Shown here piece after piece: positions 54,084-64,000 of a stretch of 64,000 bases of DNA. The notes under the pieces are model-generated. The model was not told where the DNA came from, did no database searches, and saw nothing but the letters and a program-made list of their open reading frames with translations. Each line of letters opens with the position of its first letter. The stretch's first letter is position 1. The stretch spans positions 496,001 through 560,000 of the forward strand of contig NZ_JAVJSQ010000019.1 of the NCBI RefSeq assembly GCF_040219335.1, in the 5' to 3' direction. Source of the stretch: Gimesia sp. Its GTDB lineage: Bacteria > Planctomycetota > Planctomycetia > Planctomycetales > Planctomycetaceae. Position numbers and translations under genes: made by a program.

Positions 54084-55562
54084 TCAGTCCAGATTCATGG
54101 TCACCGTCTTCAATTCCGTATAGTTGGCAAGTCCGGCCGCACCCAACTCACGACCGATGCCACTCCGTTTGAATCCACCAAAGGGAGCGGCGGCATCAAA
54201 TACATCGTAGCAGTTCACCCAGACGGTTCCGGCCTTGATACTCTGGGCCATAAGATGTGCTTTCTTTACATCACTGGTCCAGACTGCAGCCGCCAGTCCA
54301 AACTGAGTGTTGTTGGCTCGCGTAACGACTTCATCCAGGCTTTTAAATGGAAGAATGCTCAATACAGGTCCGAATATTTCATCGGTGGCAATCGGCATAT
54401 CATCGGTCACCTGATCGAAGACCGTCGGTTCTACGAAGTAGCCTTTCTCGCCAAACCGGGATCCACCGGTTACGCATTTTGCCCCGGCTTCAGTCCCTTT
54501 TTGGATGTAGCTCAGAATCTTCTCCATCTGTGCCTGATCTACCTGTGGCCCCTGAGTGGTCTCGGGATTGAGAGGATCTCCCAGCTTACGGGCCGAGGCT
54601 CTCTCGACAATCTTAGCCACGAATTCCTCATGAACGGCTTCTTCTACGAACAGTCGACTGCCGGCACAACAGCACTGCCCCTGGTTAAAGAACAAACCAA
54701 ACTCAGCTCCCGCGACAGCAGCGTCCAGATCGCAGTCGGCGAATACGACATTCGGACTTTTTCCCCCCAGTTCAAATGTCAGGCGCTTGAGGGTCTGGGC
54801 TGCATCAGCCATGATGATTTTGGCGGTCGCATCTTCCCCTGTGAAGGCAATCTTATCGACATCCGGATGTTTGACTAAAGCGGCCCCTGCGGTGGGACCA
54901 TAACCTGGCACTACGTTGATGACCCCGGGTGGATAACCGGCTTCCATCGCCAGTTCCGCCAGACGCAGGCAGGAAAGCGGTGTCTGTTCTGCCGGTTTCA
55001 TGACGATTGTGCAACCGGCCGCCAGTGCAGGTGCCCATTTCCAGGCAACCATCAGCAAGGGAAAGTTCCAGGGAATGATCTGACCGGCGACACCGATGGG
55101 TTCACGTCGGGTGTAGCAGAAATGGTTTCCGCGGATCGGTATCGTCGTGCCTTCAATCTTGTCTGCCCAGCCGGCATAGTACCGCAGGCAGTCAATCACC
55201 AGAGGCAGGTCTGCAGCACGACTGTCACGAATCGGTTTGCCGTTATCCAGAGACTCCAGTGCAGACAGCTCTTCAATGTTTTCTTCAATCAGGTCGGCCA
55301 GACGATACATCAGCCGCCCGCGATCCCGGGCATCCATCTTCGACCAGGGGCCTGTTTCAAAAGCAGCCCTGGCAGCTTTAACGGCCAGATCGATGTCAGC
55401 TGCATCCCCTTCCGCTACTTCTGCGATGATTTCTTCTGTAGCCGGATTGACTGTCGCAAAGGTTTTCCCGCTGACCGCATCACACCATTCACCATCAATC
55501 AATAACTGAGTTCTGCGAATCTGGGGAGCAACTGCTACGGTATCTAAAGCGTCTGTGGCCAT
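54084..55562 (-). CDS. Aldehyde dehydrogenase (ALDH1/2-like)
   Basis: A 492-residue NAD(P)-dependent aldehyde dehydrogenase. The general-base region [12 protein letters not shown], the catalytic cysteine stretch GQCCCAGSR and the C-terminal [13 protein letters not shown] are all present. It is closest in appearance to the ALDH1/2 and betaine-aldehyde group, so it may act on a range of aliphatic or aromatic aldehydes. It has no operon partner that reveals its substrate. It is 33 kb from the hydroxyproline-type genes, so supplying their missing last step is possible but unsupported. Confidence 0.9.
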   Translation of the reverse strand: MATDALDTVAVAPQIRRTQLLIDGEWCDAVSGKTFATVNPATEEIIAEVAEGDAADIDLAVKAARAAFETGPWSKMDARDRGRLMYRLADLIEENIEELSALESLDNGKPIRDSRAADLPLVIDCLRYYAGWADKIEGTTIPIRGNHFCYTRREPIGVAGQIIPWNFPLLMVAWKWAPALAAGCTIVMKPAEQTPLSCLRLAELAMEAGYPPGVINVVPGYGPTAGAALVKHPDVDKIAFTGEDATAKIIMADAAQTLKRLTFELGGKSPNVVFADCDLDAAVAGAEFGLFFNQGQCCCAGSRLFVEEAVHEEFVAKIVERASARKLGDPLNPETTQGPQVDQAQMEKILSYIQKGTEAGAKCVTGGSRFGEKGYFVEPTVFDQVTDDMPIATDEIFGPVLSILPFKSLDEVVTRANNTQFGLAAAVWTSDVKKAHLMAQSIKAGTVWVNCYDVFDAAAPFGGFKRSGIGRELGAAGLANYTELKTVTMNLD

Positions 55563-55749
55563 GACGTGATCTCCTGAGGTTCTAGCGCGCGAAATTGGAT
55601 CAGGAACAAAGGTTGTCCATCAACAGACACTAAATACAGGTCTGCTCTACCCTTTCATTCTGATGTTTTTTGCTCTGCTTCTCAAGAGGGATGTGGGACT
55701 GCGCGCAGAATTCACGCAGTGGGAGTCATTTTTAGCAGAAGTGACTGGC

Positions 55750-57027
55750 TTAGATGGCCCGCAGAATCGCAGCTGCACTCTGACCAAAGGCGGTTCGGCT
55801 GACCGACATCGTCGTTGGTGTAATGAGCGGCCGCACTTCACCGTGCACGATATCCAGGTTACACATTGGATCCGGCGTTTCGTAGTTCAACGTGGCTGGA
55901 GTCGCACCATGCCGCAGCGACAGAATACTGGCTGCGAGTTCAACAGCTCCAGAGCCGGCATCGAAGTGACCGAAGTAGCTCTTCAGTGCTGTAATCGGGA
56001 TCTTAACCGCATCATCACCGAACAGACGGTGGTAAGCACGTGCTTCGACCTGATCATCGATTTTCGTGCTCTTACCGTGGGCATTGATGTGGCCCAGTTC
56101 GGAAGGTCTGATTCCTGCCTGACGGACAGCCGATTCAACAGCCCGCATCAGGCCGGTATCGTTCTGCTCATCGGAGCTGCCATCACAGCCGGCACCGAGT
56201 CCGATCACTTCCGCATAGATCTCCGCACCACGGCGAACAGCGTGATCGTAGTTTTCGACAACGAAAGCTGCAGCACCTTCACCCAGAATTGTACCGTTGC
56301 GGTCACGATCGAATGGACGACAGGCACGTTTGGGATCTTCATCGCGTGAAAGCAGGTCGATGAGGTTTTTGCGGGACAGATCGACGGGGTTGATGTTGGA
56401 AGTACAGGCTCCGACAACCATGCAGTCGACTGCACCACGCTTGATCCAACGCATCGCTTCAGCCAGAGCCAGTAAGGCAGAAGAGTCCTGGCTGGTAATC
56501 GTGTTATTCGGTCCCTGAGCGTTATGCTCAATCGAAATATGGCAGGCTGGCATGTTGGGGAGCTGTCGCAGCATCCACAGGGGGGTAATCTGTCCCAGAA
56601 CGTCTTCACCCCAGCGGGTAATTTCGAAGGAATCATCGGCAGCACAGCGGTTGACGGCTTCGACCAGTTCATCGGGAGTCGTCGGAATGTGACCGGCACC
56701 AAAGGAGACACCAAAACGCTCAGGATCGACGGTTCCCCGCTTGATACCCGCGTTTTTCACAGCATCTGAAGCAGCAGACACCCCAAGCTGAATGTCGCGT
56801 GACATAACTTTGATGAATTTTTTGTTGTAGAGGTGTTCGTCCGGATTGAAGTCTTTGACCTCTGCAGCCAGTTTGGACGGAAGATTCTCGATCGGGATTG
56901 ATTGCAGACGATCAATCCCCGAAACACCTGAACTTATATTGCGCCAAAAACTGTCTATACCGATACCAATTGGAGATACAACTCCAATTCCGGAAATGAC
57001 CACGCGCGTTTGATTTGACCCAGCCAT
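55750..57027 (-). CDS. Beta-ketoacyl-ACP synthase-like protein with Asp in place of the catalytic Cys
   Basis: A 425-residue thiolase-fold protein of the FabF type. Fold and active-site histidines are kept: INAHGKSTK near residue 315 and the Lys/His of LKSYFGHF near 350. The nucleophile position, normally TACxS, reads TSQDSS with Asp181 where Cys should be. Such substitutions occur in decarboxylating KSQ-type domains and in chain-length-factor subunits, so condensation in the usual way is not expected. No ACP or partner ketosynthase gene is adjacent. The start at 57027 has AGG upstream. Confidence 0.85.
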   Translation of the reverse strand: MAGSNQTRVVISGIGVVSPIGIGIDSFWRNISSGVSGIDRLQSIPIENLPSKLAAEVKDFNPDEHLYNKKFIKVMSRDIQLGVSAASDAVKNAGIKRGTVDPERFGVSFGAGHIPTTPDELVEAVNRCAADDSFEITRWGEDVLGQITPLWMLRQLPNMPACHISIEHNAQGPNNTITSQDSSALLALAEAMRWIKRGAVDCMVVGACTSNINPVDLSRKNLIDLLSRDEDPKRACRPFDRDRNGTILGEGAAAFVVENYDHAVRRGAEIYAEVIGLGAGCDGSSDEQNDTGLMRAVESAVRQAGIRPSELGHINAHGKSTKIDDQVEARAYHRLFGDDAVKIPITALKSYFGHFDAGSGAVELAASILSLRHGATPATLNYETPDPMCNLDIVHGEVRPLITPTTMSVSRTAFGQSAAAILRAI

Positions 57028-57121
57028 CTTAGCCTGACCCTTAATTTCCTACAGAGAAACAGCTCCAGTCCCTTTTGCGAACTGTTTCAGCCTATAGTTA
57101 TAAGATCTACGTAACTCTCGA

Positions 57122-57142
57122 CTTAACACATTCTGTGTCAAG
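57122..57142. promoter_or_regulatory. Inverted repeat upstream of the ketosynthase-like gene
   Basis: CTTAACACA (57122-57130) and TGTGTCAAG (57134-57142) match at 8 of 9 positions around TTC, 95 bp upstream of the start. It includes a minus-strand TTGACA that could be a -35 box. Regulator unknown. Confidence 0.4.
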
Positions 57143-57621
57143 CAAGTGGAGAATTACCACTGCAGCTTATCTCGAGTTCCTTCTCCTGTATTTATTATCG
57201 GAAAAAGGCAACCCAAAATCTGAGAGTGATCTCAAACCCTGCTTAATATCCCTTAAAGTAGTCAGATTTAACAAGTTATATCGCTATAACCGGTTAGCAG
57301 GCCAGTTGGCAAAAAGGTGAGACTTAATTCCGGACTGCGCCCGCAGAACTCAAGGAAGGTGCTGTAAAAGCAAGGTGGAATGAGAGATAAAACTCCCGTT
57401 TCAGGTTGGAAATCCTTTTCACAGTTTTGAGTGAAATCCAGCCAGAACTAATAATATAATTGAGGTCCCCTTCAATCATACCTGGTTTCTGGTAGATACC
57501 AATCAAGGTGCATTACACACTTACCAGACGAATTTGTCAAGCGAATTCACAGAAAAGCTGCCCTGAACGGTACTTTCAGCCTGACTGCCAGAGTTTGACA
57601 CTTGAGCAGCCAGGCCGTCTA
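57143..57621. other. AT-rich intergenic region with a second perfect dyad
   Basis: Short open frames here have no ribosome binding sites or recognisable domains. The one feature I can support is a dyad GTTATA and TATAAC around TCGC at 57275-57290. Composition is clearly more AT-rich than the flanking genes. Confidence 0.45.
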
Positions 57622-58065
57622 TTAGGCATCGATAATTTCGAAAATCGCTTCCACTTCAACTGCCACACCCGTAGGCAGCGCTGCAAAACCGAGTGCACTG
57701 CGGGCATGATAGCCATCGCCGGCCTTGCCGTAGAGTTCGTGGAACAGATCAGAAGCACCATTAATCACCAGGTGCTGATCGGTAAAATCAGGAGTGGAAT
57801 TGACACAGCCGAGCAGCTTGATGACCCGCAGTCCATCGAGTGTTCCGTGCTCATCGCGAACTGACCGCAGAATCTTGACGGCACAATCGCGGGCCGCAGC
57901 AATCCCTTCTTCGAGGCTTACGTTTTCACCCAGACGTCCCTTCTGATCACTCACATGACCTGAAGTCATCAACAGGTTACCGGTACGAATACAGAGATTG
58001 AGATACCCAGGTTCAATGGGCTCAAAATTCAGCCCCAGTTCAGCAGCTTTCTGCTCAGCGGACAT
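57622..58065 (-). CDS. RidA/YjgF-family protein
   Basis: A 147-residue RidA-superfamily protein, longer than the 128-residue archetype and similar to the YjgH/Rid-type subgroup with an extended N-terminus. The conserved Arg is present in HARSALGF, followed by LPTGVAVEVEAIFEI. RidA proper hydrolyses reactive enamine/imine intermediates; whether this subgroup does so is uncertain. Confidence 0.87.
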   Translation of the reverse strand: MSAEQKAAELGLNFEPIEPGYLNLCIRTGNLLMTSGHVSDQKGRLGENVSLEEGIAAARDCAVKILRSVRDEHGTLDGLRVIKLLGCVNSTPDFTDQHLVINGASDLFHELYGKAGDGYHARSALGFAALPTGVAVEVEAIFEIIDA

Positions 58066-58148
58066 AGTCGACTCCTCCAGGAAAGAACATTTAGTAATTC
58101 ATTCCGCGTACTTTAGAAGGATTGCCACCGATTTACAATCGAGGTGAC

Positions 58149-58547
58149 TCAGATAAAGAACTGGAAGTCCCCCGCCGAAGGGAAGGCATTTTGAAAATGC
58201 TGAATTTCTGGCCGCTTCTGCTCTGCCTGCCAGAGAATGGAGATCACATCGAACCGTGCGGAATGCTTCAGCAGGCCATGCTTTTTAAGAAAGACGCCTG
58301 CCAGACGGGTCAGCTGTTTCTGCTTCTGTCCTGTTACGGACTCGAAGGGCTGACCTTTCGCTGTCGATTTCCTGGTTTTGACTTCGACAAAGACGACCGT
58401 TCCCTGATCGAGGGCGATAATGTCGATTTCGCCGAGTTCAGTGCGATACTGGCGAGCAAGGATCTGATAACGGTGTCGTTTCAGATAACGGACGGCGGCA
58501 CGCTCACCCCGATCACCTAGAAATCTGCCAAACCAGTTTCCAGCCAT
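58149..58547 (-). CDS. yraN: YraN (UPF0102)-family nuclease-fold protein
   Basis: A 132-residue protein with the restriction-endonuclease-like core of YraN: GERAAVRYLKRHRYQIL, ELGEIDIIALD and VVFVEVKTRK, giving the Asp and Glu-x-Lys metal site. The function is not established; the fold suggests Holliday-junction or other DNA cleavage. The ATG at 58547 with GAGG upstream is chosen over the TTG at 58565. Proximity to rplS is common for this family. Confidence 0.87.
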   Translation of the reverse strand: MAGNWFGRFLGDRGERAAVRYLKRHRYQILARQYRTELGEIDIIALDQGTVVFVEVKTRKSTAKGQPFESVTGQKQKQLTRLAGVFLKKHGLLKHSARFDVISILWQAEQKRPEIQHFQNAFPSAGDFQFFI

Positions 58548-58602
58548 AAGCAGCCTCTTCGACAAGGGGCAGGCTCAATCGTAAGTGCGCACCAGAACGT
58601 CT

Positions 58603-58637
58603 AACAGCAGCACTGCTGCAGTGACAGTGCTGCTGTT
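58603..58637 (-). terminator. 13-bp hairpin after rplS
   Basis: Perfect 13-bp arms AACAGCAGCACTG (58603-58615) and CAGTGCTGCTGTT (58625-58637) with a 9-nt loop, 14 bp downstream of the rplS stop. There is no long T run on either strand, so it may end, pause or protect the transcript. Confidence 0.55.
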
Positions 58638-58651
58638 TCTGTTTCGATCGA

Positions 58652-59014
<363 letters not shown>

Positions 59015-59086
59015 GACTTCAAGTCCTCTTGGCACGCCTGGCTGACTCCGAAAGAGCCCCTGAGAACGTGCTGTTTACATAAAAAA

Positions 59087-59788
59087 TCAGGTTGAATTTG
59101 ATTCCGACTCAGTGAGAAGATCATTTCGTCGCTCGCGAGTTCGCTGCAGACTCTGCTCATGCCGCCAGCGCGCAATCTCCTGATGATTTCCACTTAATAA
59201 GACTTCCGGAACTTCCATTCCACGAAAGTTTTGAGGCCGTGTGTACTGCGGATATTCGAGCAGTCCCGATTCCGAAAAGGAATCATATTTGGCACTGCTC
59301 TCGTCTCCGAGTACTCCGGGTATCAACCGGATCACAGTCTCGATAATCAACATGGCCGGGACTTCCCCTCCGTTGGTGATGAAGTCGCCTGCCGAAATTT
59401 CCATTGGCTCCAGACCAATGCGGATTCGTTCGTCGAACCCCTCGTATCTTCCACACAATAAGGTGAGCTGACGTTCTTGGGATAACTCCTGGGCCAGTTT
59501 CTGATTCAGTGTTTTCCCCTGGGGGGTCAACATGATCAGCTTACCGGGTTCCGGAACCACCTGTTGAACATGCTCTACACATTGATAGACCGTGTCACAG
59601 CCGATCAGCATCCCTGGTCCACCGCCGTAAGGGCGATCATCTACCGAGGCATGCTTGTCTGTTGCCCAGTCCCTGAAATTCCAACGCTGAATCTCGACCA
59701 GTTGATTTTGAATCGCCCGCTTGAGCAATCCCTGCTCAAGATAGCTGTCAAACAGTTCGGGAAACAAAGTCAGAATATCAAATCGCAT
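59087..59788 (-). CDS. trmD: tRNA (guanine-37-N1)-methyltransferase
   Basis: A 233-residue TrmD. The SPOUT knot motifs [13 protein letters not shown] and [16 protein letters not shown] are intact, as is the C-terminal [13 protein letters not shown]. It methylates N1 of G37 next to the anticodon to prevent frameshifting. The ATG at 59788 gives the canonical [13 protein letters not shown] start. It is 42 bp after rpsP, where rimM would normally lie. Confidence 0.97.
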   Translation of the reverse strand: MRFDILTLFPELFDSYLEQGLLKRAIQNQLVEIQRWNFRDWATDKHASVDDRPYGGGPGMLIGCDTVYQCVEHVQQVVPEPGKLIMLTPQGKTLNQKLAQELSQERQLTLLCGRYEGFDERIRIGLEPMEISAGDFITNGGEVPAMLIIETVIRLIPGVLGDESSAKYDSFSESGLLEYPQYTRPQNFRGMEVPEVLLSGNHQEIARWRHEQSLQRTRERRNDLLTESESNST

Positions 59789-59830
59789 AATGCTCACTCA
59801 CAGAGCAAAACGTCAGGGTTGACGCAGACC

Positions 59831-60226
59831 TTACTCTTCTGTCGGGGTTTCTTCAACAGCGGTCTCTTCTGCAGATGCTTCAGCTGTTTCAGCTGATTCG
59901 CCAGCTTCTGCTTCCGGTTCGGGAGCAGGAGGTTCTTTGGGAGCCTGCATGGGAGCCGGTGCCGCAGCGGAACCGAATTTGTTTTTCTTGACCTTCTTGA
60001 TCAGTGTTGCCACGTTTTCGGAAGGTTTAGCACCAACTGACATCCAGTAATCAACACGTTCCATGTCAATCACGACGCGCTGTGCTTTGTCAGCGACGGA
60101 AGTGTCATAGGTACCAATTTCTTCGATCGCTTCACCGTCACGTTGTTTGCGTGAATCCATTACACAAATACGATAGAACGGGCGATGTGTCCGGCCCATT
60201 CTTTTCATACGAATTCGAACTGCCAC
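59831..60226 (-). CDS. rpsP: 30S ribosomal protein S16 with acidic C-terminal extension
   Basis: A 131-residue S16. The core (VRIRMKRMGRTHRPFYRI and GTYDTS) occupies the first 80 residues. It is followed by about 40 residues rich in Ala, Pro and Glu that most S16 proteins lack. The GTG at 60226 is chosen because AAAGGAG lies 7 nt upstream and the product starts with the normal VAVRIR. It lies in the ffh-rpsP-trmD-rplS operon. Confidence 0.95.
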   Translation of the reverse strand: MAVRIRMKRMGRTHRPFYRICVMDSRKQRDGEAIEEIGTYDTSVADKAQRVVIDMERVDYWMSVGAKPSENVATLIKKVKKNKFGSAAAPAPMQAPKEPPAPEPEAEAGESAETAEASAEETAVEETPTEE

Positions 60227-60301
60227 AAATTTCTCCTTTAGGATACTAACTCTAAACTTTGGAAGATACAAAAATTGAATTCAATTGAGATCGCCTCTGA
60301 A

Positions 60302-61780
60302 TCAGCGATTCTTTTTTCGCTGTTTCTTTTTGGCTTTTTTGTCTTTTTTTCGTTTCTCACGCAGCTTGCTGATATCACCACCACGCTTGCTGCGTTCTTT
60401 TTTCTTCGTCATGCCTCCCATGGGGTCCATCATGCCCCCGGAAGAGAGCTCGCGCATCGCTTTCATCTTGTCACGCATGCCCATGCCGGCCATTTTCTGC
60501 ATCATGCCGGCCATGTTATTGAAATCCTTGACCAGACGACTGATGTCCGATGGATCAGAGCCACTTCCCATGGCAATCCGGCGGCGACGGCTGTGATCGA
60601 TCAGTTCGGGATTTTCCCGTTCTGCGGGAGTCATCGAACCGATGATCGCATCAATCCGCTTCATTTCCGCACCAGGGTCGACATCCGGATTTGTATCCAG
60701 TAGTCCCCCCACTCCGGGAATCATTTTCATGATTTCCCGCATGGGACCCATTTTGCGGATGGTCGCCATCTGCTTCTGGAAATCAGTCAGGGTAAATTTA
60801 CCCTGCGCCATCCGGTTCTGGAGGTCGGCTGCTTCTTCTTCATTGAATTGCTGCTGCGCCTTCTCCACCAGGGAGACGACGTCGCCCATACCCAGAATAC
60901 GTCCCGCCATCCGGTCTGGATGGAATGTTTCCAGGCGATCGAGGGCTTCTCCGACACCGATAAACTTGATGGGAACTCCGGTGACTTCCTTCACACTCAG
61001 AGCGGCACCACCACGGGTATCACCATCCAGTTTGGTCAGAATGACGCCATCCAGTTCCAGCGCTTCGTTGAACGCTTTGGCACTGTTGACAGCGTCCTGA
61101 CCTGTCATCGCGTCGCAAGCGAAAATGACCTGGTCGGGCTGGAGCTTACGTTCGATCTGCTCCAGTTCCTTCATCAACTCATCGTCAATGTGCAGACGAC
61201 CGGCGGTGTCGAGAATGACCGTATCGACATTTCCGAATTTCTTCGCCTGACTCAGACCATTCTGACAGACTTTGACGGCGTTGTTTCCGTCCGGAGCCTC
61301 TGCATGAACCGGCACTTCTACCTGACCGGCAATGACTTTCAACTGTTCGATCGCCGCAGGACGCTGCAAGTCGGCAGCGACGAGCATCGGCTTTCGCCCC
61401 TGCTCTTTCAGCAGGCGGGCCAGCTTACCACAGGTTGTGGTTTTACCACTCCCCTGCAGACCACACATCATAATGACGGTGATGCCTGACTTTTTGAATT
61501 CGAAACCGGGTTCGACCGGGCCCATCAGGTTGATCAGTTCCTGGTGGACGATCCCGATGATCTGCTCATCAGGGCGAACGGCTTTCAGAACTTTCTCACC
61601 AACTGCCTGCTCGGTCACCCGATCAATAAAGCTGGTGGCTATTTCATAATTAACGTCTGCTTCCAGCAACGCCTGTCTGACCTGGCGCAACCCGTCCCTG
61701 ATATTGCCTTCGGTGAGCTTTCCCCCCTTGGCAAGACCGGTGAGTGCATCTTTCAGATTGGCAGTTAATCCTTCAAACAC
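60302..61780 (-). CDS. ffh: Signal recognition particle protein Ffh
   Basis: A 492-residue SRP54. An N-terminal four-helix domain precedes the GTPase domain ([16 protein letters not shown]-loop, [25 protein letters not shown]), and the Met-rich M domain (about 330-450) binds SRP RNA and signal peptides. It ends in a Gly/Met segment and a Lys/Arg-rich tail. It starts with GTG at 61780. No SRP RNA gene was recognised next to it. It heads the ribosomal-protein operon. Confidence 0.97.
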   Translation of the reverse strand: MFEGLTANLKDALTGLAKGGKLTEGNIRDGLRQVRQALLEADVNYEIATSFIDRVTEQAVGEKVLKAVRPDEQIIGIVHQELINLMGPVEPGFEFKKSGITVIMMCGLQGSGKTTTCGKLARLLKEQGRKPMLVAADLQRPAAIEQLKVIAGQVEVPVHAEAPDGNNAVKVCQNGLSQAKKFGNVDTVILDTAGRLHIDDELMKELEQIERKLQPDQVIFACDAMTGQDAVNSAKAFNEALELDGVILTKLDGDTRGGAALSVKEVTGVPIKFIGVGEALDRLETFHPDRMAGRILGMGDVVSLVEKAQQQFNEEEAADLQNRMAQGKFTLTDFQKQMATIRKMGPMREIMKMIPGVGGLLDTNPDVDPGAEMKRIDAIIGSMTPAERENPELIDHSRRRRIAMGSGSDPSDISRLVKDFNNMAGMMQKMAGMGMRDKMKAMRELSSGGMMDPMGGMTKKKERSKRGGDISKLREKRKKDKKAKKKQRKKNR

Positions 61781-62407
61781 TTTAGATAACCAGACCGTTA
61801 AATGTTAATCGTGGGTGCATTTATCGCTTGGAAAAGGGATAAAAACAGTGCCTCAAATCAGCTCGTCCTCAATGGAAACTGAGCGCCAACACGCAACGTA
61901 AGCCAAGCAATAACCGCAGGTTAAGACTCGCGGAGACTGTCGATTTCGCTGTTGGTATTCATGAAGTTATGATGAGGCAATAACTTGCATCAAGCCGTGG
62001 AGTTTAAAAACTGACTGAACAATACACAACGGTTCCAGCCCACCTTTTTAAAATTCTTACCCCTTTTGGTCCACAGATTTCCTACAATGTCATACACAAG
62101 CCGCAACATTCTGCAATAATGTCATCAGGCAGCGGACTCTGAGTCAGCCGATTATCTGCCCCTGATGGGGCTGCAGCTGTTTTTTTGGATTTGTTGATCC
62201 CGGAAACCTTATAATCAGGCACCAGATCGTGTATGGTTCGTGATTGCGAAAGACTGCTCCCGCCTTAACTGGCCACCAGTACACAAGGACCGTCCAGCCT
62301 GCTATCGTGTCACGTATTATTAGAGTGTCACCACAATTCATCACAGGCAAGACCTGGTCAAACGATTCTGTCAGAGAACCATCCAAGTTGGAACGAAGAA
62401 AACGAAA
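61781..62407. other. Divergent intergenic region between ffh and leuC
   Basis: About 630 bp without a convincing gene. On the plus strand a GCCCC/GGGGC hairpin with a TGAT loop (62158-62171) is followed by seven T (62180-62186), and then a perfect -10-like TATAAT (62210-62215) about 190 nt before leuC. A -35 is not clear (TTGGAT would need a 19-nt spacer). The minus-strand frame at 62144-62422 overlaps the leuC start and is not credible. Confidence 0.45.
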
Positions 62408-63829
62408 ATGAGTAACACACAAAACCTGTTTAACAAAGTCTGGGATTTACACGCCGTCAAAACTCTGGAATCCGGTCAGGATCAGCTGCTGATCGGCCTG
62501 CACTTGATTCACGAAGTAACCAGTCCTCAAGCTTTCGAAATGTTACGCGACCGTGATCTTAAAGTTTTGTTCCCTGAACGGACCATTGCCACAGTCGACC
62601 ACATCGTCCCCACTGAGAATCAGGCACGCCCCTTCGAAGACAACCTGGCAGAACAGATGATGTCTGCGATCGAGAAGAACTGTGCGGAATTTGGCGTCAC
62701 GCTGCTAGATGTCTCCGATGACCGTCAGGGTATTGTGCACGTCGTTGGGCCGGAACAGGGACTGACACAACCCGGCATGACAATTGTCTGTGGTGACAGC
62801 CATACGAGTACTCACGGCGCTTTTGGTTCGATCGCACTGGGAATTGGGACCAGCCAGGTTGCCCATGTGCTGGCCACCCAAACCATGGCACTGGGACGTC
62901 CTAAAGTCCGCCAGGTTAAGGTGAACGGTGAACTTGGACCAGGCGTAACCGCAAAGGATGTCACCCTTTACATCATCCGCAAACTGGGTGTTCAAGGTGG
63001 CGTTGGATACGCCTACGAATATGCCGGCGATGTCTTCGACCGAATGACAATGGAAGAGCGGATGACGGTCTGCAACATGAGCATCGAAGGTGGTGCCCGC
63101 TGTGGATATATCAATCCCGACCAGACCACTATCGATTATCTCCGGGGGCGCCCGCATGCTCCCCAGGGAGAGGCTTTCGAGAAAGCAGCCGAATGGTGGC
63201 TCAGTCTGGCCTCTGGCCCGGATGCCGAGTTTGACGATGTTGTTGAATTCGATGCAGCTGATATCGAACCTACTGTGACCTGGGGTATCACCCCCGCACA
63301 ATCCGTTGGCGTTTCCGAGTCACTGCCCACTGTCTCCAGCTATCCTGCAGACGAGCAGACGCTGATCAAAGAAGCCTATCGGTACATGGAACTCGAAGAG
63401 AACCAGCCGATCAAAGGCCAGAAGATCGACGTCGCTTTCATCGGCTCATGTACCAACTCGCGAATTTCCGACCTGCGTGAAGCAGCGAAAGTCGTCGAGG
63501 GACGGCATGTTGCAGAACACGTTAAAGCCCTCGTTGTTCCCGGCTCTCAGCTGGTTCGTAAACAGGCCATCGAAGAAGGACTGGATAAAATCTTCATCGA
63601 AGCTGGCTTTGAATGGCGTGAAGCCGGTTGTTCCATGTGTCTGGCCATGAACCCGGATAAACTGGTGGGCAACCAGCTGTGTGCTTCTTCCAGCAACCGT
63701 AATTTCAAAGGACGACAGGGAAGCCCCACAGGCCGTACCCTGCTGATGAGCCCGACCATGGTTGCCGCTGCTGCCGTCAGTGGCTGCGTCACCGATGTCC
63801 GCGAGCTGTCAGGTGCCGCTACCGCGTAA
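62408..63829 (+). CDS. leuC: 3-isopropylmalate dehydratase large subunit
   Basis: A 473-residue aconitase-family subunit that isomerises 2- to 3-isopropylmalate in leucine synthesis. [4Fe-4S] ligands are Cys348 (SCTNSRISD), Cys408 and Cys411 (GCSMC). Substrate-region motifs [14 protein letters not shown] and AIGIGTSQ-type GLGTSQVAH equivalents ([14 protein letters not shown]) are present. leuD starts 73 bp downstream in the same direction. Confidence 0.97.
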   Translation: MSNTQNLFNKVWDLHAVKTLESGQDQLLIGLHLIHEVTSPQAFEMLRDRDLKVLFPERTIATVDHIVPTENQARPFEDNLAEQMMSAIEKNCAEFGVTLLDVSDDRQGIVHVVGPEQGLTQPGMTIVCGDSHTSTHGAFGSIALGIGTSQVAHVLATQTMALGRPKVRQVKVNGELGPGVTAKDVTLYIIRKLGVQGGVGYAYEYAGDVFDRMTMEERMTVCNMSIEGGARCGYINPDQTTIDYLRGRPHAPQGEAFEKAAEWWLSLASGPDAEFDDVVEFDAADIEPTVTWGITPAQSVGVSESLPTVSSYPADEQTLIKEAYRYMELEENQPIKGQKIDVAFIGSCTNSRISDLREAAKVVEGRHVAEHVKALVVPGSQLVRKQAIEEGLDKIFIEAGFEWREAGCSMCLAMNPDKLVGNQLCASSSNRNFKGRQGSPTGRTLLMSPTMVAAAAVSGCVTDVRELSGAATA

Positions 63830-63902
63830 TCTGTCAGACTCACAGGACCGTCCAACCTTACGAACAGCCAATTCCATTTAAGATATATTTGAAGACCGAA
63901 TC

Positions 63903-64000
63903 ATGACTAAAATTGAATCCGTAACCGGAACAGGTATCCCTCTGCTGCTGGATGACATCGATACAGACCGCATCATTCCCGCCCGCTTTTTGCGGTGCGT
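63903..64000 (+). CDS. leuD: 3-isopropylmalate dehydratase small subunit, 5' part (cut by window edge)
   Basis: The first 32 codons encode [15 protein letters not shown] followed by [14 protein letters not shown], the characteristic N-terminus of LeuD, which contributes to the active site. It follows leuC in the standard order. The remainder lies outside the window. Confidence 0.93.
   Translation, partial: MTKIESVTGTGIPLLLDDIDTDRIIPARFLRC

Noticed and set aside
54084-55562. Aldehyde dehydrogenase as the missing step of the hydroxyproline pathway
   Set aside because: It lies 33 kb away with no shared signals and looks like a general ALDH1/2-type enzyme.
61781-62150. SRP RNA gene next to ffh
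   Set aside because: The conserved GGAA-tetraloop/asymmetric-loop core of SRP RNA is not present.
62144-62422. 92-residue minus-strand frame upstream of leuC
   Set aside because: It overlaps the leuC start, has no ribosome binding site and no recognisable domain.

Overview
This window looks like chromosomal DNA from a planctomycete, most like Gimesia and its relatives. Two tandem operons pair a PSCyt1/PSCyt2(DUF1549)/PSD1(DUF1553) cytochrome protein with a Tat-exported DUF1501 protein. There is a third, solitary DUF1501 gene, a formylglycine sulfatase and an AraC regulator with a PAS domain. The taxon is inferred from gene content only. No rRNA, CRISPR array, insertion sequence or prophage was seen. 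One tRNA (tRNA-Ser, anticodon TGA) is present.

Region 1 (1-6.1 kb, minus strand) is a sulfide-oxidation operon. In transcription order it reads TauE/SafE exporter, persulfide dioxygenase-rhodanese fusion (CstB-like), a tiny Cys-containing membrane protein, sulfide:quinone oxidoreductase, an exported DsrE-like protein and a diheme TsdA-like cytochrome. It has a clear promoter whose -35 box is overlapped by a 28-bp palindrome. Region 2 (6.4-17.1 kb, plus) holds the two cytochrome/DUF1501 operons. The second ends in an exported protein with two amidohydrolase-like domains. Region 3 (17.2-21.2 kb) looks like a trans-4-hydroxyproline catabolic cluster (DapA-family deaminase, epimerase, FAD dehydrogenase) beside an AraC-type regulator gene broken by an in-frame stop.

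Region 4 (21.4-30.3 kb) contains a DsbD-like thiol relay protein, a protein acetyltransferase/acyl-CoA synthetase paired with a class I/II-type deacetylase, a sulfatase and an isoprenylcysteine methyltransferase-family protein. Region 5 (30.5-32.6 kb) is a run of small unknown genes with fragments between them; one is DUF5958-like, so it resembles a decaying immunity-gene cluster. Region 6 (32.8-41.2 kb) has an FNT channel, an MDR reductase, a BON protein behind a sigma-54-like promoter, tRNA-Ser, a cobalamin adenosyltransferase-like protein with altered active-site residues, and metH with a structured-looking leader.

Region 7 (41.3-49 kb) carries a 1183-residue protein that may be PPi-dependent PEP carboxykinase, the lone DUF1501 gene, and a two-gene unit of an asparagine-synthetase-like PP-loop enzyme and an archaeosine-synthase-like (RaSEA-like) radical SAM enzyme. 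The last pair is the best candidate for an undescribed system. Region 8 (49-64 kb) is mostly housekeeping: ligA, gmd, a Kef-type antiporter with CBS domains, an aldehyde dehydrogenase, a ketosynthase whose nucleophilic Cys is Asp, ridA, yraN, the rplS-trmD-rpsP-ffh operon (rimM missing) and leuC with the start of leuD.
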